A stretch of DNA of 64,000 nucleotides from Acidihalobacter aeolianus (GCF_001753165.1 NZ_CP017448.1:391183-455182); one strand, 5' to 3'. Positions 22,537-31,046 are shown, counted from the first letter of the stretch. Program-made: numbers and translations. Notes: generated by a model not told the origin, from the letters alone.

Positions 22537-24435
22537 ATGTCATCGGTAATTTCATCGAGTCAAGACAGGGCAGCAGGTAGCCCGCGGGGGATTACCTTCG
22601 CGGACTGGTGGCCTCTGGCACGTGGCGTGCTATGGGCAGCTATTGGTTACATCATCGGCACGCTGCTCGTCGGCATCATCGAACACTCACTGTATGGCGG
22701 CAGCCATGGGTCGCTGGCCTCCCCGCGTGAATTGACGGTCGGCTATATTTTTGGGCTGGTTGGCTGGTTCATGGGGATTGGCGTATGGGAAGGCTGGGTC
22801 AAGCCGTCATTCGGCGGTGAAGAAACCTGGCTTAACAAGGGCGTCGGCCGTTATTTCCGCTTCGGTACGGAAGCCAAGGCCACCGCCACGCGCTATACGA
22901 TCTTCGCCATCGCCACGTTTTTCATCGCCGGTATGCTGGCAATGGCGATTCGCGTGGATCTGTTGTCGCCGCACGGGATGTTTTTTGCTACGAAGGAGCA
23001 GTACAACGAAGCCTTCAGTATCCACGGCACCTTGATGTTGCTTGCCGTTGCGGCGCTGGCGATCTTGGGCGGCATCGGCAATTACATACTGCCGCCGATG
23101 ATCGGTGCACGTCAGGTGGTGTTCCCGAAATTGATGGGTTTAAGCTCGTGGTTCGTGCCGCCGGGCGTGGTAGCCGTTGCACTCAGTCCGCTCGTGGGTG
23201 GTTATGAAAGTGGCTGGATGGGTTTCCCCCCGCTGTCCACGATGGGCGGCACCGGTATCATCTTCTACTTCATGGGCGCCGCAACACTGCTGCTGTCATC
23301 CTGGGCGGGTGCGATTAACTTCGTGGCCACGCTGGTGTTCCTGCGTACCAAGGGGATGACGCTGTCACGTGTGCCCATGTTTGTCTACGGTGTTGCATCG
23401 GCCTCCGTGCTGCTGATCATTTTCGTTCCTTACACAGCGACAGCGTTCCTGTTCAACCTGTTTGACATGGTTGTCGGAACCCAGTTTTACGCGCTGAAGG
23501 GCGGATTGACCCTGGCCTACCAGGATATGTTCTGGTGGTTGTTCCACCCTGAGGTGTACGTGTTCGTGCTGCCTGCCTGGGCGCTGTGGCTGGAGATCAT
23601 CACGGTCTTCTCGCGCCGCAGTCTGTTTGGCCGTGGTTGGGCCGTGGCTGGTTTCGTCGGCATCATGGCGATCTCCGGCGCGGTCGGTGTTCACCACTTC
23701 TTCACCCAGGTTGGTGACGCGCGTCTGCCGATCATCATGGGTATCACCGAGATGGTTTCGGTCCCGACGGGTTTCTTCTACCTGGCTGCAATCGGCACCC
23801 TGTGGGGTGGTCGCGTCCGTATCACATCCCCGCTGTTGCTGATTCTGATGTCGATGGTGAATTTCCTGATCGGTGGTCTGACGGGTGTGTTCAACTCCGA
23901 CGTGCCTGCCAACCTGCAGATCCACAACACGTTCTTCGTCGTGGGTCACTTCCACTACACGATCCTTGGCGGCATGTTGTTTACCTGGATCGGCGCGCTG
24001 TACTACTACTTCCCGAAGGTAACGGGTCGCATGGTCAACGAGTTCTGGGCCAAGTTACATGCCTGGTGGTTCTTCATCTTCTTCAACTTCACCTTCATGG
24101 GTTTCTTTGTGGTGGGTCTGGACGGCATGAATCGTCGCATCGCGACTTACCTGCCGTACCTGCAGCCCATGAATGACTGGATCTCCATCAACGCCTTCCT
24201 GCTGGGAGCCGGCTTCCTGATCCCGCTGGTAAACCTGGTGTACAGCTACTACCGCGGGCCACTGGCCGGCCAGAACCCCTGGGGTGCGAAAACGCTGGAC
24301 TGGCAGATGCCTTCTCCGCCGCCTTACGAGAACTTCCCGTTTGGCAAGGAGCCGGTTGTGGTGAGCGACTTCTACAACTACGAAGAAAACGCTCCGGAAC
24401 CTGTCATTTGGGTGGATGCCAAGCAGAGCACTTAG
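22537..24435 (+). CDS. coxA: Cytochrome c oxidase subunit I (haem-copper oxidase)
   Basis: The 632-residue polytopic protein has the CuB and cross-linked Tyr motif HPEVYVFVLPAW, the CuB His pair in AVGVHHFFTQ, and the haem ligands in FVVGHFHYTILGG. It reduces O2 to water and pumps or consumes protons. Two canonical proton-uptake positions are changed. The D-channel entrance Asp of GAPDMAFP is Q193 (GARQVVFP), and the K-channel Lys of VPTGIKVF is F414 (VPTGFFYL). The helix-VI Glu of HPEVY is kept. This is the catalytic subunit of the downhill branch of iron respiration. Confidence 0.97.
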   Translation: MSSVISSSQDRAAGSPRGITFADWWPLARGVLWAAIGYIIGTLLVGIIEHSLYGGSHGSLASPRELTVGYIFGLVGWFMGIGVWEGWVKPSFGGEETWLNKGVGRYFRFGTEAKATATRYTIFAIATFFIAGMLAMAIRVDLLSPHGMFFATKEQYNEAFSIHGTLMLLAVAALAILGGIGNYILPPMIGARQVVFPKLMGLSSWFVPPGVVAVALSPLVGGYESGWMGFPPLSTMGGTGIIFYFMGAATLLLSSWAGAINFVATLVFLRTKGMTLSRVPMFVYGVASASVLLIIFVPYTATAFLFNLFDMVVGTQFYALKGGLTLAYQDMFWWLFHPEVYVFVLPAWALWLEIITVFSRRSLFGRGWAVAGFVGIMAISGAVGVHHFFTQVGDARLPIIMGITEMVSVPTGFFYLAAIGTLWGGRVRITSPLLLILMSMVNFLIGGLTGVFNSDVPANLQIHNTFFVVGHFHYTILGGMLFTWIGALYYYFPKVTGRMVNEFWAKLHAWWFFIFFNFTFMGFFVVGLDGMNRRIATYLPYLQPMNDWISINAFLLGAGFLIPLVNLVYSYYRGPLAGQNPWGAKTLDWQMPSPPPYENFPFGKEPVVVSDFYNYEENAPEPVIWVDAKQST

Positions 24436-24481
24436 TGCTCTGCGAGGTCCACGCGTCCAAAATTAGTTGAGGAATAAGGCA

Positions 24482-25051
24482 ATGGAAATTGATGAAGCAA
24501 AAGCATATGAGAGCGGGATTCTGGATATCGCTCCAGCGCGAGCCAAACGTGGCGCGTTCGGGTTGATCCTGCTGTCAACGACCATGTTTTTCATACCGCT
24601 CTTTGCGGCCCGATTCCTGTGGGCCTATGCAGACAAGCCTGCAGGCGTGAACTACGTACTGTGGTCGGTGCTGACATTGATCATGATCGCTACATTGTTT
24701 CCGACATCGAGTGCGGTGAAGGCGGCATACCAGGGTGATAACAGTGCGATCGGCCGAAATCTGTCGGTGGCTCTACTTATGATCACGGTGGTCGTGATCG
24801 GAATCATCTATGACTGGTTTACCGGCTCGATCCCGGTCGGTAGCCGTTTCGGCGAAAACATGTATACCGATTCGGTGGGTTTCATTCTGATGATGTCGCT
24901 CGCACATTTCGCGTTCATGGCCTATGTGTCGGCCGCATCGAAAGGAAAAATCCGCAAGGAACAGTCGTGGAAAGTACATAACGCCGTAGATTTCTGGCGT
25001 CTGATCGTAGTCATGTGGGTCTTGTTCTACGTGATTTACTTCATCATTTAA
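24482..25051 (+). CDS. coxC: Cytochrome c oxidase subunit III-like membrane protein
   Basis: The 189-residue protein starts at the ATG at 24482 (AGGAATAAGG upstream) and has about five hydrophobic helices. It occupies the coxC position between coxA and coxD and shows the general features of oxidase subunit III (FFIPLFAARFLWAYADKP, SLAHFAFMAYVSAAS), although sequence similarity to classical CoxC is modest. Its role is structural support of subunit I. The assignment relies partly on gene order. Confidence 0.8.
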   Translation: MEIDEAKAYESGILDIAPARAKRGAFGLILLSTTMFFIPLFAARFLWAYADKPAGVNYVLWSVLTLIMIATLFPTSSAVKAAYQGDNSAIGRNLSVALLMITVVVIGIIYDWFTGSIPVGSRFGENMYTDSVGFILMMSLAHFAFMAYVSAASKGKIRKEQSWKVHNAVDFWRLIVVMWVLFYVIYFII

Positions 25052-25067
25052 CGGGGAGGATCTTGTA

Positions 25068-25286
25068 ATGGATATCCCAGCACATTCTCACGCGCTGCCG
25101 CATTTGCATATCCCAGCGCTGCATTTCATCATTCCGCATACGGTTGACCTGCCCGCGTGGTGGTGGACCGGGACTTATATGCTGGTGCCTTGGACTGCCA
25201 TCGTTGTATTTATGTGGTGGTTCAACAAGCAAACGAAGAAAGAGGAAGAAGTGCGAATCAAGAAAATTGAGGAAGCGCTGAAGTAA
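25068..25286 (+). CDS. coxD: Small oxidase subunit (CoxD-like), one membrane helix
   Basis: The 72-residue protein has a His-rich N-terminus (HSHALPHLHIPALHFIIPH), a single Trp-rich membrane helix (WWWTGTYMLVPWTAIVVFMWWF) and a charged C-terminal tail (KKEEEVRIKKIEEALK). The ATG at 25068 follows a GGGGAGGA ribosome binding site 16 nt after coxC. The position after coxC matches the small CoxD subunit of the Acidithiobacillus rus operon. Small size limits certainty by sequence alone. Confidence 0.75.
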   Translation: MDIPAHSHALPHLHIPALHFIIPHTVDLPAWWWTGTYMLVPWTAIVVFMWWFNKQTKKEEEVRIKKIEEALK

Positions 25287-25306
25287 GTCAGTCAATGCCA
25301 GAAATG

Positions 25307-25335
25307 TCTCCCGGCGCTAGCGTGGCGTCGGGAGA
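25307..25335 (+). terminator. Intercistronic hairpin between coxD and ctaA
   Basis: An 11-bp stem with one G-T pair (TCTCCCGGCGC at 25307-25317 with GCGTCGGGAGA at 25325-25335) and a 7-base loop lies 20 nt after coxD. No T-run follows, so it is more likely a processing or stability element than a full terminator. Confidence 0.5.
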
Positions 25336-25381
25336 TTCAACCAGAAAAGAAGATTACTGAATTTATAGAGCCAGTCAGTCG

Positions 25382-26488
25382 ATGGAACAGCGCCTCCCTT
25401 CTGCAATGCAAGATCCGATGCGTTGGCCGCGTCGACTATCTGTCGTGGCTTTGCTGCTGACCTTCGGGATGATCGTGCTGGGTTCTTACGTGCGATTGTC
25501 CAAGGCCGGGTTGAGCTGTCCGAGTTGGCCATTATGCTACGGGCATGTAACGCCACCGCATGTGCCCCATGCGGATATGGCAGCGCAGATCGTCCATGCG
25601 CCGGCTCCGGTACAGGACACTACGGCCCGCGAATGGAAGGAGATGGTTCATCGCTATGTGGCGGGGACCTTGGGCATGACGATTCTCGCACTGCTGGTGG
25701 CGACCTTGAGGGTGCGCAAGCGGGTTGCCGCTGCGCCGGTCAAGCTGGTCGTGTTCACCGCCCTATGGGTGGTGGTGCAGGCACTGCTCGGCATGGTCAC
25801 CGTGACCATGTTGCTGGATCCGCTGATTGTGACCGGGCACCTGGTTGGGGGCATGGTGATGCTGGCCAGCCTATTGTGGCTGGTTTTTAGATGCACGCAT
25901 TTTATGCGGCTCAACAAAGCCGATTTGCAGAGCGCCTCGCGGATGCGCGGCCTGCGCTGGTGGGGACTGGCCGCGCTGGCCGTTGTCTGCACGCAGATCT
26001 TTCTCGGCGCATGGACCAGTACGAATTATGCGGCCTGGGCCTGTTACGGCTTTCCGACCTGCAATGGCCATTGGTGGCCTGCGGGTATGAATTTCGACAA
26101 GGCGTTTGTCTTCTGGCATCGACTGGGTGTCGATTATCAGGGCGGCATTCTTGACGGTGGAGCGCGTGTCGCGATCCAGGTAGTGCACAGGATGGGCGCT
26201 ATGGTGACGGCGCTGGTTGCCGGTGGGCTCGGGATTTATCTCATGCTCGCAGGCGGCGTTGCGAAGCTGCGCCTGCTCGGCGGATTGCTGTTGGCGAGTA
26301 TCGCACTGCAAATCGCCTTGGGCGTGTCGATGGTGAGTTTTGGCCTGCCTTTCTATGTGGAATGGGCACATACCCCGGGGGCCGCGCTGGTTTTGTCTGC
26401 TGTGCTGTCGGTGAACTTTTTACTGTGGTCGACGCGCGATGCCTATGTGCATAGCGGGGTCGCGCTGGCTCACGCTAATTTGGCGTGA
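25382..26488 (+). CDS. ctaA: Haem A synthase CtaA/Cox15
   Basis: The 368-residue, eight-helix membrane protein has the CtaA opening GSYVRLSKAGLSCPSWPLCYG with the N-terminal Cys pair, and the matching C-terminal half (WTSTNYAAWACYGFPTCNG with its own Cys pair, VVHRMGAMVTAL). It oxidises haem O to haem A for the aa3 oxidase. It follows coxD after a hairpin and precedes ctaB, so the operon carries its own haem A supply. Confidence 0.95.
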   Translation: MEQRLPSAMQDPMRWPRRLSVVALLLTFGMIVLGSYVRLSKAGLSCPSWPLCYGHVTPPHVPHADMAAQIVHAPAPVQDTTAREWKEMVHRYVAGTLGMTILALLVATLRVRKRVAAAPVKLVVFTALWVVVQALLGMVTVTMLLDPLIVTGHLVGGMVMLASLLWLVFRCTHFMRLNKADLQSASRMRGLRWWGLAALAVVCTQIFLGAWTSTNYAAWACYGFPTCNGHWWPAGMNFDKAFVFWHRLGVDYQGGILDGGARVAIQVVHRMGAMVTALVAGGLGIYLMLAGGVAKLRLLGGLLLASIALQIALGVSMVSFGLPFYVEWAHTPGAALVLSAVLSVNFLLWSTRDAYVHSGVALAHANLA

Positions 26489-26533
26489 GCCGATGACAAC
26501 TAAATTACAACGGTAATCTCGGGAGAGTCGAAT

Positions 26534-27520
26534 ATGCGTCAAGACGAGGAGAGCACCCTGAGCGGAGAAGCGGAAATCAGGGCTCCCGGCATCACGCCGG
26601 GTGAGCTGAATCTGCCGGTCTGGAGCTGGGCCAATATCTGGCGTCAGGTACAGGCTTACTACGCGCTGACCAAGCCTCGTGTGGTCGCGTTGATTCTGTT
26701 CACCGCGATTGTCGGAATGTTGCTCGCGACGCCCGGGATCATTGCAATAGGCACGTTGGTTTTCGGTACTCTGGGAATAGGCCTAGGCGCCGCAGCTGCA
26801 GCAGCGGTGAACCACGTCATCGATCAACACATGGACGCAAAGATGAGCCGCACGGCCTGGCGTCCGATTGCCACGGGGGGGCTGGGTACGTTCCAGGGGC
26901 TTACGTTTGCCACCATCCTGGCGTTGCTGTCGATGTGGGTGCTGGTCGAATGGGTCAACGTGGAAACCGCCGTCCTGACCTTCCTTGCGATGATCGGCTA
27001 CGCGGTGATTTATACGGGCTTTCTTAAACGCACCACACCACAGAATATAGTCTGGGGCGGTGCTGCTGGTGCCGTACCACCGGTACTTGGTTGGTGCGCC
27101 GTGAGCGGGCATGTCAGCTACGAGTCAATCGTCCTGTTCTCGATTATTTTCTTCTGGACGCCGCCGCACTTCTGGGCGCTCGCGTTGCACTACAAGGACG
27201 ATTACGCCAAGGCCAAGATTCCTATGCTGCCCGTGACCCACGGCGAGGAGCACACGCAGACACAGATCCTGGTTTATACGGTCATCCTGGTGCTGGTGAC
27301 GCTGTTGCCGTTCATCATGGGTCACGCCGGTTGGCTGTACCTCGCCGGGGCTGCAGCCTGCAATGTGGGTTTCCTGGGCTACGCCGTTAAGCTGAAGTTC
27401 AGGCGCAAGCCGCATACTGCAATCAGGATGTTTGCGTTCTCCATCGTGTATCTCATGGGGATTTTCAGCGCACTGCTGATAGATCACTATTTCACGATAT
27501 TGCGCGGCATCCTAGCGTAA
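26534..27520 (+). CDS. ctaB: Protohaem IX farnesyltransferase (haem O synthase) CtaB
   Basis: The 328-residue UbiA-fold membrane protein has the prenyl-diphosphate/Mg motif NHVIDQHMDAKMSRT, a second Asp-containing region (YKDDYAKAKIPMLPVTHG) and the CtaB signature around WTPPHFWALAL. It transfers farnesyl to protohaem to make haem O, the substrate of CtaA. A hydrophilic N-terminal extension of about 35 residues precedes the first helix. It lies 45 nt after ctaA and 19 nt before a 43-residue membrane peptide gene. Confidence 0.96.
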   Translation: MRQDEESTLSGEAEIRAPGITPGELNLPVWSWANIWRQVQAYYALTKPRVVALILFTAIVGMLLATPGIIAIGTLVFGTLGIGLGAAAAAAVNHVIDQHMDAKMSRTAWRPIATGGLGTFQGLTFATILALLSMWVLVEWVNVETAVLTFLAMIGYAVIYTGFLKRTTPQNIVWGGAAGAVPPVLGWCAVSGHVSYESIVLFSIIFFWTPPHFWALALHYKDDYAKAKIPMLPVTHGEEHTQTQILVYTVILVLVTLLPFIMGHAGWLYLAGAAACNVGFLGYAVKLKFRRKPHTAIRMFAFSIVYLMGIFSALLIDHYFTILRGILA

Positions 27521-27539
27521 GCATAAGGAGATGAATGCC

Positions 27540-27671
27540 ATGCAGCAGGATGACAATCGCCAGGAGAAAGGCACGATCGGGGGTCGCCGAGTGTTGCTGC
27601 TGAGCGCGGTATGGGCGATCGCCATGCTGGGAGGTTTGTACGTGTTCATCGACCAGGTCTTCTGGCATTGA
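27540..27671 (+). CDS. 43-residue single-helix membrane protein in the rus operon
   Basis: A short frame, MQQDDNRQEKGTIGG followed by a hydrophobic helix (VLLLSAVWAIAMLGGLYVF) and the tail IDQVFWH, begins 19 nt after ctaB. AAGGAG lies 9 nt before the ATG at 27540; an in-frame ATG at 27531 abuts the AAGGAG directly and is less likely. The charged N-terminus and lone helix resemble small oxidase subunits or assembly peptides, but I recognise no family. Its tight position suggests that it acts with the oxidase. Confidence 0.65.
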   Translation: MQQDDNRQEKGTIGGRRVLLLSAVWAIAMLGGLYVFIDQVFWH

Positions 27672-27819
27672 TTAGAAAAATTGGATTTGAAGGGTGCATG
27701 TTTGAGTGAAGTGTGAAGTATGTCATGCCATGGGAGCGACGAGTGATCCCGCTGTCATCAAATGGTTATGACGATGGCTGTGCAACCACTGGTGCACAAT
27801 TTTGTCTTAGGAGGAAAGT

Positions 27820-28383
27820 ATGAAGAAGGAGCAGTTCGTGAAGAATCGCATCGTCAAGACGATCGCCGGCGCGGCCGGTATGGGTGCCATGCTGGCCATG
27901 GGTATGGCGCACGCTGGTGTGACGACGATCGGCAAGCCGGGCGTCATCAAGCTGATGAAGGAAGACACGGGCAAGGTGACGGGCCATAATCAGGTCACCT
28001 ACTCGGGCGCTAACCCGCACACGGTGATTGAGCAGGTGCTGCCTGGCTTCCCCTTCCCGTCGTTTGAAGCCGATAAGCAGACCAACCCGACCTTGATTTA
28101 CGGAGCCGGTGTGAAAAAGGTGACGATCTCTGTGATCAACACCAACGGCGGGGCCGAACACAGCTTCATGATCACCAAGAAGGGCCCTCCTTACAGCGCC
28201 ATGCCGAATCCCAGCAGCCTGCATGCGATGGCAGTGGTGCCTGAGCTGCCCGCTGCCAGCGGTGGCCAGTTCAACACCGATACCGTGGAATGGACGCCCC
28301 CAGGCCCAGGCACCTATTACTACCTGTGCAAGACCCCTGGCCATGCCTCGACCGGCATGCACGGCAAGATCGTCGTCAAGTAA
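27820..28383 (+). CDS. rus: Rusticyanin (type I blue copper protein)
   Basis: The 187-residue precursor starts at 27820 after AGGAGG and has a signal peptide (about 1-32, ending MAHA). The cupredoxin domain carries the four copper ligands of rusticyanin: H114 (GGAEHSFMI), C170, H175 and M180 (CKTPGHASTGM). The mature sequence is collinear with Acidithiobacillus rusticyanin, a highly acid-stable, high-potential periplasmic electron carrier between Cyc2 and downstream cytochromes. It is the last large gene of the operon, 148 nt after the 43-residue gene. That gap holds its ribosome binding site and possibly its own promoter. Confidence 0.95.
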   Translation: MKKEQFVKNRIVKTIAGAAGMGAMLAMGMAHAGVTTIGKPGVIKLMKEDTGKVTGHNQVTYSGANPHTVIEQVLPGFPFPSFEADKQTNPTLIYGAGVKKVTISVINTNGGAEHSFMITKKGPPYSAMPNPSSLHAMAVVPELPAASGGQFNTDTVEWTPPGPGTYYYLCKTPGHASTGMHGKIVVK

Positions 28384-28455
28384 GGGATTCTAGGTTAGTG
28401 TAGGCCACTGGTAGTGGCGCGCGGTCAGGTAACTTGCTGGCAGCGCACAAAAACC

Positions 28456-28482
28456 CCGGCAAACCGGATATCGGTTTGCCGG
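28456..28482 (+). terminator. Hairpin after rus without T-run
   Basis: A perfect 11-bp stem (CCGGCAAACCG at 28456-28466 with its complement at 28472-28482) and 5-base loop lies 72 nt after rus. ATTCAACAT follows, so it is probably a partial terminator or RNA-stability element at the end of the rus message. Confidence 0.55.
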
Positions 28483-28510
28483 ATTCAACATCAGCGAGTG
28501 GAGTAATACC

Positions 28511-28669
28511 ATGACGCCATTAGATATCGCTGCCTTGATTGTGGGTTCCGCCATTATTGTTGTTGCTAAGTTAATGGCGACGGGTGTGACGATGATCGCG
28601 ATTTCGGCGCAACGCACCGAACAAGAGATGCGTGAAAAGCAGGAAGCTGTTTTCGCTAATCGCGGATAA
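28511..28669 (+). CDS. 52-residue single-helix membrane protein downstream of rus
   Basis: An ATG at 28511, with GGAG about 10 nt upstream, opens a 52-codon frame. It has a membrane segment (IAALIVGSAIIVVAKLMA) and a charged C-terminal helix (QRTEQEMREKQEAVFANRG) that could form a short coiled coil. A strong intrinsic terminator follows at 28732, so the frame is the last cistron of the rus transcript. I recognise no family. Confidence 0.6.
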   Translation: MTPLDIAALIVGSAIIVVAKLMATGVTMIAISAQRTEQEMREKQEAVFANRG

Positions 28670-28731
28670 GAGTCTCGGCCTCGAGGATTATCAACACCCT
28701 CCTTCCAAAAGAGATCTCTGAACGTGCAGTG

Positions 28732-28762
28732 ACTGCCCGCGTTCGCGCGGGCAGTTGTTTTA
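28732..28762 (+). terminator. Intrinsic terminator ending the rus operon
   Basis: ACTGCCCGCG (28732-28741) pairs perfectly with CGCGGGCAGT (28746-28755) around a TTCG tetraloop and is followed by TGTTTTATAA. It separates the rus operon from the convergent TlpA-like gene and is the clearest terminator of this cluster. Confidence 0.9.
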
Positions 28763-28793
28763 TAACTGCTTGAATTTGTGAAATGGTATATAT

Positions 28794-29315
28794 CTAGCCG
28801 GCCACTATTCTGTCGATGAGTTGCTTCAATTTGGCCGCTGTGAGTTCGCCTCGGTGAATGGTCACAATCTGTCCGTGCGCGTTATAGAAGACCGTGGTGG
28901 GGTACCCGATGGCGCCAAAAATTTTGCTCAACCGGGTGTTCTGGTCCAATAGCACGAGTTTGGCAGGCAGGCCTGTGTGTGTCGCAAAAGTCGTCACGTT
29001 AGCCCTCGAATTTCCCTGCTCCGCAAAATAAAAATGTATGTTTGGATGCTGGTGACTGCTCTGTACTAATAAGGGCAGTTCTGCGCGGCAGGGCGGGCAC
29101 CACGTGGCCCAGAGATTGAGTACTATCGGTTTGCCTTTGAGTTGGATTAAGGAAACCTTGTGACCGCTTAGACTCTTGAGTGTGACGTCTGGTAATGCAC
29201 TGGGAGTTGGATGCGATTGGTTGTAGGACCAGTAAAATATGGCAAGCGCGATGAATACGATGAACGAGATAATGAATTTGATATTTCGGGATCGCGGAGA
29301 AGGCGAGGTTGTCAT
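28794..29315 (-). CDS. Membrane-anchored TlpA/ResA-like thioredoxin
   Basis: The 173-residue protein has one N-terminal membrane helix (FIISFIVFIALAIFYWSY) and a periplasmic thioredoxin fold with the redox motif WCPPC in NLWATWCPPCRAELP and the cis-Pro loop near GYPTTVF. Such proteins keep cysteines of apocytochrome c, CuA or Sco sites reduced. It runs against the surrounding genes, between the rus terminator and two Sco-family genes, which points to oxidase or copper-site assembly. Confidence 0.87.
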   Translation of the reverse strand: MTTSPSPRSRNIKFIISFIVFIALAIFYWSYNQSHPTPSALPDVTLKSLSGHKVSLIQLKGKPIVLNLWATWCPPCRAELPLLVQSSHQHPNIHFYFAEQGNSRANVTTFATHTGLPAKLVLLDQNTRLSKIFGAIGYPTTVFYNAHGQIVTIHRGELTAAKLKQLIDRIVAG

Positions 29316-29415
29316 ACTGTAGACTTCCTAGGGATATTGATTAGGTGCCTTGCACGCTGCAAGCCGAGGATGATGGGGCAGGCCATCACATGCATGAAGG
29401 ATTGGAGGTTAAAGG

Positions 29416-30192
29416 ATGGGCCTTGAGCAGTTCAAGCGCAACAGAACCCCGCTAGCTGGGGTCGCCCTCGGTACGGTGATTGGTCTCTTGGTAGCGTATG
29501 CGATGGCAGTCATATTGCCGTGGCGCGCACCGCCGCAGCGGCCGGATTTTGCGGCGGCGGGTGACGCCCCGAAACGGATGTTTAAGTCCCCTCATTTTGT
29601 GGGCTTCGTGAATCAGTTGGGTAACCGCGTCGGATCGCAGGATTTTTCCGGCAAAGTGGTAGTGGTTACCTTCATGTATCCGTTTTGCACGCGCGGTTGC
29701 CCGATCATTGCGTCTCATATAGTCAATCTGGAGCGCCTGCTTCGTGAACGTGATCTCCAGGGAAAAGTGCGTTTTTTGAGCTTTAATGTTGATCCGTCAG
29801 ACAGTACTCCGCGGCTGATGAGTCAATTTATGAGCCAATATGGCGCTGATCCTGCCGATGAGATGTGGCAGTTTCTGATGGCCTCACCCAAACAAACGGA
29901 TGAGGTAGTGAAGCAGGGTTACCATGCCAGCTTTGAGAAAATTCCAACCACCAAGCTGGAAGGGATATTTAAAAGGCAACGATCATCTGGCGCTTATACT
30001 TATGTGGCGGAAATGAGCAATCCCCTCGCAACAGCAAATAGGCCTGACTATACGGTTCTGCATACCACATCAGCGATTATTGTCGGGCCCAAAGGCGTAG
30101 TGAGGTATGTGCTGAGTAAAGCAGATACGATATCAGTCGCGGCGGTGCTTAACGATATCATTCGTGTGCTGCGTACAGGGAAGCCGGTATGA
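29416..30192 (+). CDS. Sco1/SenC copper chaperone for the oxidase CuA site
   Basis: The 258-residue protein has one N-terminal membrane helix (about 17-37) and a Sco-type thioredoxin fold. The copper ligands are all present: C91-x3-C95 in YPFCTRGCP and the distal His in YTVLHTTSAIIVGPKG. A Sco-specific insertion is also seen. Sco proteins deliver copper to CuA of subunit II. The stop codon overlaps the next gene, a second Sco-like protein, by 4 nt. Confidence 0.9.
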   Translation: MGLEQFKRNRTPLAGVALGTVIGLLVAYAMAVILPWRAPPQRPDFAAAGDAPKRMFKSPHFVGFVNQLGNRVGSQDFSGKVVVVTFMYPFCTRGCPIIASHIVNLERLLRERDLQGKVRFLSFNVDPSDSTPRLMSQFMSQYGADPADEMWQFLMASPKQTDEVVKQGYHASFEKIPTTKLEGIFKRQRSSGAYTYVAEMSNPLATANRPDYTVLHTTSAIIVGPKGVVRYVLSKADTISVAAVLNDIIRVLRTGKPV

Positions 30193-31025
30193 GCTCAGAC
30201 GTACAAATCGGTCAAGGCCAGCGTTCATATTTCTGGTATGCAGTCTGGGTAGGTGTTTTCGTGGGGTTGTTGTTTGGTTTTGCAGTCTCGAGTTTGGTGA
30301 GTACTGTGAAATATCATGATCTAAGAGAGAAAACAGCTACTCAACGTGAACGTGTGGTTGGTATGTTGCCATCCCAAGTAAAGCACGGACGTTTTGGAAA
30401 GGCGCCTAAGTTTACTGGGCTTATCAATCAAAATGGTCAGCCAATCAATTCAGCGAACTTGGCCGGCAAGGTGCAGGTCGTCAGTTTCCTCTCTCCTTAT
30501 GGCGTACACACTACCCCAGTGCTTGTGGCTAATCTACGGAATCTGTATCAGGATCTGGCGCAGAGTCATTTGCTGGGAAGCAAGGTTGTGTTTGTCTCGT
30601 ATAACCTCGATCCGCAGCATGCTGACCCGAAAGCCTTATCGCAATTTATGCATGATCTAGCTGATCTGGGATCGAATGATTCCGCTAACTGGCAGTTCCT
30701 GACGGGGTCCGAATCAACTATCGGAACCATCGTCGCAGGCCGCTATGGTGTTCATTATCATGTGCTTGACGATGCCGATAAGGCTGAGTACGTAGAGCGG
30801 ATGAAGAAGACTGGTGAGTACGATTACGCGAAAGCGATCAACCCATTGGCGCAAAATGCGCCAAAGCATCAGCGCATTGTTAGCCACAATGTAGTCTTCC
30901 TGGTTTCTCCGAATGGCGATATAAGGATCAGGATAAACCAAGCGGATGCCTATCCGACGAGCCGATTGCTGTATGAGATTGTATCCATGCTGAAATTACC
31001 CGGTATGGATAAAGGCGGAAACTAA
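30189..31025 (+). CDS. Sco-like protein lacking the CxxxC copper motif
   Basis: The 278-residue protein has a membrane helix (about 14-38) and a Sco/thioredoxin fold parallel to the preceding gene. At the copper site, however, the aligned segment reads SPYGVHTTP, so the two Cys are replaced by G105 and T109. The distal His region (VSHNVVFLVSPNGD) is kept. It therefore cannot bind copper like Sco1 and may be a scaffold or partner. The 4-nt overlap with the true sco gene suggests a heteromeric pair. A terminator follows. Confidence 0.82.
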   Translation: MSSDVQIGQGQRSYFWYAVWVGVFVGLLFGFAVSSLVSTVKYHDLREKTATQRERVVGMLPSQVKHGRFGKAPKFTGLINQNGQPINSANLAGKVQVVSFLSPYGVHTTPVLVANLRNLYQDLAQSHLLGSKVVFVSYNLDPQHADPKALSQFMHDLADLGSNDSANWQFLTGSESTIGTIVAGRYGVHYHVLDDADKAEYVERMKKTGEYDYAKAINPLAQNAPKHQRIVSHNVVFLVSPNGDIRIRINQADAYPTSRLLYEIVSMLKLPGMDKGGN

Positions 31026-31046
31026 GATAGCAAGAAACTACCTCCC

